From positions 9,253,501 through 9,317,500 of the forward strand of contig CM069607.1 in the NCBI GenBank assembly GCA_035771175.1: a stretch of 64,000 bases of DNA. The letters run 5' to 3'. The position numbers were made by a program, and so were the translations under genes. Source of the stretch: Paratinospora sagittata (lineage: Eukaryota > Streptophyta > Magnoliopsida > Ranunculales > Menispermaceae). Of this stretch, positions 59,064-64,000 are shown piece after piece. Within the stretch, counting starts at the first letter, position 1; every line of letters begins with the position of its first letter. Under the pieces are notes generated by a model. The model worked only from the letters and a program-made list of their open reading frames with translations, was not told the DNA's origin and searched no databases.

Positions 59064-61990
59064 TAAAAGGAAAATAAGACTTTTGATTTTTAATTTTTGT
59101 TCTTTTTTTTTTTTTTTTTGTGTATTTGTTTGATCAGAGAATTTGAATTTTCCATAATCATCATGTATAACCTTGTAATCCCGTCCCGTTTTTGTTGTGG
59201 GGGTTTGTAAGGACGATTCTGTAATTCTAATTTCCCGTTCATACAATGGAACCGTAACTAATAGATTCCATAAATTTCCCTTTCTTTCTTACTTATTATT
59301 TTAATTAATGTCCTCTCATCCTTTGAAGTAAGTACGCTTTATCCCTTATCGTTTTCTGTACATTAATAATACAAAAGCTTCAATCCAGTTATCTCCATTT
59401 AGTTATTTTGTTTAACCTTGGTTTCCATTCTTTTGCAGATGAACGAAATAACATAGAAGAAAAAAAAACAGGTAATTCATCTCTCTGCTTTTGTGTTACT
59501 ACTAGTTCCATCTTTATCTCTTTGTTTAGTTCTTTTTTTTTTTTTTTTAAAAGCTTGATGGCAGGCTCGTGCCATCTCGAACGACGCGTGTGAGAACTGA
59601 GAACACAAACCTCACATAAATCGCGTGACCCTCCCCCCCTCCCCTCTCTCTCTAAGCCAAACTAAACCTCTGCTTTCTCGTACTCCAAAGCTATTTCTTT
59701 CGTGAATTCACCACTTTTTTCAAAACCCAGACTGGTGGAAATGACAAAATTGCCCACGATCGTCCTATTCACCATAACGTGAAAAAACCAAGAGAAGAGT
59801 CACTCTGGTTTTGGGAAACTAGGTGCGGCCCAGTTAAGCCCGTAAGCCCCAGCTACCGGTCGCTCTCGGTTCAAACCGGTGACCAGCAGGTGGCGCATTT
59901 CAATCCGAACCGAAACCGAGTGATCAGAGAGATCCCATCAGAGATGAGGTTGATCCAACGGCAGAAAGCCACGTGGAGGGAGTGGTTTTGAACTTTTGAT
60001 GGTGAGCACCAACCTCAAAACAAATCATCAATCATTACATTTGATTTATAATATTTTATTTTTTTATTTTTTTATTTTTTTAAAGGTGGTGGTGGGGGCC
60101 AATTAAGGGTGAGTCCTTACATGCGGGGTCACCTACCGTTTAAGGGAAAATAATAATTAGAACACAACGGCCAATACTCGATAAAAGTTTTGACAATAAT
60201 AATGATAGTTGATAACTTTACGAAAGCAACCACCCACCAACTCACTCTTTAATCTTTTAATCTCTGGATTTATTTATATATTTTAAGGAAAATATTTAAA
60301 AAATGGTCAAATCATGTACAGGAATAGTAGTATTTACTAGTCTGGATTTTTTTTTTTTTTTTTGAAAGTTACTACTAGTCTGGATTATTCATTTAATTTA
60401 GTCTCTTTAGTGTCTGCTTTGCTTTTTTTTTTTAAATCTACCCTTATCAGTTTAGCTGACACGTGGGTCTATGTTTGGGTTCTGATGATTCTAGAAATTG
60501 TCGCCCTTGATTCTCTGACATCTGGTACAGACCCACATTATTTATTATACATATATATCTGCAGTTTTTATTTTTTATTTTTTTGAGGAAGTACTGGAAA
60601 ATTCGATGGGGGAAGGGGTGTTCCAAAATTCTATGAAAGTGACGCCACTAGGAGTAATGGAAGTCAGAGCCTTAGGTTTTGTACCCACAAGAACAGACAT
60701 GGGCCTATAAAATTTTATTTATTTATTTTAACAGTGGCAATAGTCTTGCAGAGGACTGATCTCTCCATCGATGACACCAGTAATTTTGTGACCTTTTTTC
60801 TTTTTTGTTGACAGTTGAAAAAACTGAAACATGAATGGCGGAAAGGAAAGAAAGAAGGAAAGTGGTTTGTGCAGGTGAACAATAAATTAGACACCAAAGT
60901 CTCATGTTTATTTCCTATACAGTGTTTAGGAATATCAGAATGTGGGTCATTCCTTCTCTCGTGTGAGTTAGAAATTGAGCTTGGTCTGAATTAAAATTTA
61001 ATTTAATGAGGGAATCCGAAAATGTCATCAAAACTAAAGTCTTCATAATTTTAACTTTTTATTTTTTTTTAAGAAGAAACAATATTAGTAATTAATTGTA
61101 TAATTAACTTTATTATCATATTATATTTCTTAAGAGATACCAGACTTGTTTTTGATCCATTAATCTTTCTCATCTTTTAGGGTGAGACAGTAATAAGAGT
61201 TGAACTTAGAACCTTTAGGTTTTAAAGTCACATCTTTATTAACTGCCCAACTTTATGTTGACTTTCTAATTTTAATTTTGATAGTTAAAAAAACTATTTG
61301 ATAATTAATATCTTTAACTAAGCTCTTTCTGTTGTTTTAACGATAGAATTAGGTACATTGTTCAGTAGTAAATTCAATAAAGTTTCATTTTCCTTAGGAT
61401 CATTTTAGAAAATAATATTTTCTACCTAAATGTTCGGTAAGGATATTTTTTCTTTTGCATATTAAATAGCATTGAACTTATTTATGAACATAAAGATGTT
61501 GACATGAGGATATTATAGAAATTAATTTCATTTTATAAAGCTTTATTATTTGTTAGATGATGGAAATGAGGAGACAAAAAAGAAGAAGTTATAGCTAGTT
61601 TAATTAATTTTCACTTGAAGATCATATAAAGAGGTTGATAAATCCTTCTCAGACAACTTAATTTTATCCAACCTTTACCTACATTTTCCCTACCCACCTA
61701 CCTAAATAATTCCCTCATTTATAAGAAACGTCCTGAGAGGTTCAGATTTTTCTAACTATAAATTACTTTTGTAATTATTAAATTAAGTATTAGCACTCAC
61801 TCATGCATTACATGGGATTTTTATTGTATACAAACTAAAATTTAAAATTTTGATCTACTTAATATTGAAAATCATGGATATTACTAACATTAATTTTCTT
61901 GACAAAACATATATAGTAATATTAATTATTATAAGTTAAAACTATATATAAATTAAGTGCGAAAGGGAGAGCCGGCACCATCCATTTTTT
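59064..61990. other. Downstream of DUF506: A/T-rich intergenic DNA
   Basis: The first 200 bases are probably the DUF506 3' UTR. A C/T-rich stretch at 59620-59700 (CCTCCCCCCCTCCCCTCTCTCTC) and a short open frame at 59779-59991 lie close together, but with no further exon I could support. The rest is featureless. Confidence 0.4.
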
Positions 61991-62010
61991 CTCAACACAC
62001 CAACTTATTA

Positions 62011-62264
62011 TTGTTATTAGAATATCCTTCAATATAAACCCTGTGCTGCACACCAACTTATTATTGTTATTAGAATATCCTTCAATATAAATCCAGTACA
62101 CAGTACACCGCAGTGTCTAGTACCTTAATACACAGCCTTGTTATTAGAATATCCTTCAATATAAACCCTGTGCTGCACACCAACTTATTATTGTTATTAG
62201 AATATCCTTCAATATAAATCCAGTACACAGTACACCGCAGTGTCTAGTACCTTAATACACAGCC
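62011..62264. repeat. Tandem duplication, 127-bp unit
   Basis: TTGTTATTAGAATATCCTTC begins each copy at 62011 and 62138. The units are identical or nearly so and include ACAGTACACCGCAGTGTCTA, the fold-back motif also seen at 4.0 kb. Confidence 0.9.
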
Positions 62265-62514
62265 CGCATACAACGTCTAATATCCTTAAGGTTTTTTGTC
62301 CACACAGATTCGAACTCACAACCTATAGTTTGAATCCGAACTTTGAGTAGCCACTGAACCATTGACTCAGTGATTACTCATATTGTAAAATCAAACCTTA
62401 TGAGGTTGTGAGTTCGAATATGGGGGAGGTCCTACACTATTTATGAGTAAATAGTATGGACAAATGATTGCAGGGTACTAGACGCTGCGGTGGGCTGTGT
62501 ACGGGGGTGTGACA
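62091..62514. repeat. Fold-back repeat related to the 4014-4268 element, with a SINE-like core
   Basis: The left end carries CCAGTACACAGTACACCGCA and the right end GGTACTAGACGCTGCGGTG, then GGCTGTGTACGGGGGTGTGA, inverted forms of the same ends as at 4014-4268. In the middle, minus-strand TGGTTCAGTGGCTAC (62361-62347) and GGTTGTGAGTTCGAATC (62323-62307) resemble A and B boxes. An inverted B box GGTTGTGAGTTCGAAT lies at 62404-62419 on the plus strand. Confidence 0.6.
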
Positions 62515-64000
62515 ATTTTTATATCCAAAAACCTCCTATTATGACCTATAAACTATTTATGAATTCATTTTTGTTTTAACTTTATTAAACTTAAAAAGAA
62601 TAAATATATTAAAAATAAAAATAAAAATAAAAATGAAAAACAAAAAGGTAATATTAAAAACTACTAGCCAAAAACAAAAAAAAACTATGAAACATCAAAA
62701 TCTGACAAAAAGAACTTCATTTTATGCTTGACTTTATTCCCCATATATAATGAATTTGTCCACATTAAATATTTCTTCAATCTCACGAAAAAATTGAAGA
62801 GAGGTTAGTTTATAACATGGATATTACGCGGAAACCTTATCTATAATATATTTAAAGCTGCATCAAGGAGTTATAATTCCCCTACATTAAGCTTTAGTAC
62901 GTCAATAAGAAATTAATTGTTTTAGATAGTTACCAAACATTTCTAACATAGAAGACTATGAAATATGATGAAGACTTTTGAAGTTCTTAGAAGTACATTA
63001 ATAGTATCGTAAGTACGTACAAAACGTTAATTAATAGAACAAGGAGTACTACTTCCTCTACACAACTAACACTTATATAATAGATTTTGGTTCATTACCC
63101 TAACCATGCAAGGGAGCTTATAGGGGGCATGTAGTGCTGTATAATTTTTATTTAATTTCATTTTATTTTACTTTCTCTAGCTAGCTGAATAATTTCCTCA
63201 TTCTCTGCAACTGAGTGTACACGGGATTTAATTTCATTAGTCAAAAGCTTTATTTTTTAATAAAAAGATCATATTCTATAATTATTAAATTAATTAAGTA
63301 TTGGTGTAATTAATGAAACTAGCGTGTATGCATGTTTGTTGTATGCAATTTTTATTATGTGTAATATTTGACTAATACGTTTTGTTAAGATTGTCCCTAA
63401 GAGATGTTAAATCACCTCGAATCATGTGTTGATGAGTGATTCAAGAGAATCTAACAACTCTCAGGTACAATGTCAAAAAAATGTGTTTCTTAAGTATTTT
63501 TCTTTTATTAAGTATTAGCTAAAAATCAAATCTTTAGTTATGCAAAAATAGTCCTAAGCTTAGACAAATTAGGATTATTTATTTGTATAAACTCATACAT
63601 TTATATAATCTATTGTCTACAAAAGGATTATGGACCTTATTTACTATTTTGTAGTTATAAACTATTTTAATTGGTGTGTATGATATTCTCGAAAAAAAAA
63701 AAAACTTTTGTAGAGATAGGTTAAAGAGCTCATGACTATGTGCGCCATATCATTTTTCTTTGTGATTTTGGTATAACGGGAGCACAAATGCTTTTACGAC
63801 ACAAAAATATTATACTAAAAATAATATTCATGCTGATGCAGCGTAAAGGAAGTGATGGGTGTTTTTTTTTTTTTTTTCTCTCTCTCTCATGTTATAATCG
63901 TGACGTGATATTGCACATAAGCATGAGTATATTTTTTTGGATATGATTATAGATAGTTTTAGCATTCCTCTAATATATGGAAAGAGCATGCATGAGATCC
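62515..64000. other. AT-rich intergenic DNA, nothing recognised
   Basis: Long A/T runs and a poly-T plus CT run at about 63862-63888. No coding frame or repeat family recognised. Confidence 0.45.

Noticed and set aside
59779..59991. 70-codon plus frame after a C/T-rich stretch
   Set aside because: No family recognised and no second exon; promoter-like base composition alone is not enough.
62001..62264. CRISPR-like array
   Set aside because: Only two or three long repeats without regular unique spacers, in a plant nuclear genome; it is a tandem duplication.

Overview
This is nuclear DNA from a flowering plant, almost certainly a eudicot. The evidence is spliced genes with GT-AG introns, a plastid-targeted pyruvate kinase, a plant H2A.Z histone, Ty1/copia and LINE elements, tRNA-derived SINEs, an endogenous plant pararetrovirus and a fragment of plastid DNA. 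I could not fix the species. Only three intact host genes are visible in 64 kb; most of the rest is nested, decayed mobile DNA.

Layout. 1-7220: a decayed Ty1/copia element (+) whose RNase H region is split by a 2.4-kb non-coding LTR-like element with a perfect 5-bp target duplication (GGGTA). 8948-22051 (-): an H2A.Z gene in two exons. Its single coding intron of about 12.7 kb holds an L1-type LINE, a second defective copia element and copies of a GGGTTGGG-rich repeat. 24.9-34.0 kb (-): an endogenous caulimovirid (movement protein, coat/zinc knuckle, aspartic protease, RT, RNase H, C-terminal extension, promoter and tRNA-Met primer site). It is interrupted by a second copy of the LTR-like element found at 4-6.4 kb. 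36831-45136 (+): plastidial pyruvate kinase alpha subunit (PKP1-like), six exons. Its 4.3-kb first intron is a nest of an RTE-type LINE, a DNA-transposon-like insert, a tandem duplication and a Tourist-like MITE. 45.1-56.6 kb: intergenic, with several SINE-like tRNA-derived repeats, an RTE fragment, a long (TA)n tract, a plastid rps16 fragment, an 849-bp solo LTR with a perfect CTAGT duplication and a 158-bp tandem duplication. 57613-59063 (+): a DUF506 (PD-(D/E)XK-like) gene with three coding exons. 59-64 kb: AT-rich intergenic DNA with a duplicated fold-back repeat at 62 kb.

The host genes are separate housekeeping loci (chromatin, plastid glycolysis for fatty-acid supply, and an unknown DUF506 function), not a pathway. 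Their order (H2A.Z, plastid PK alpha, DUF506) resembles an ancestral block that Arabidopsis, from memory, keeps split over two duplicated segments. I found no new defence or biosynthetic system. The most interesting signals are the pararetrovirus with its nested insertion, the TE-filled H2A.Z intron, the insertion histories that can be dated by nesting, and the nuclear copy of plastid rps16.
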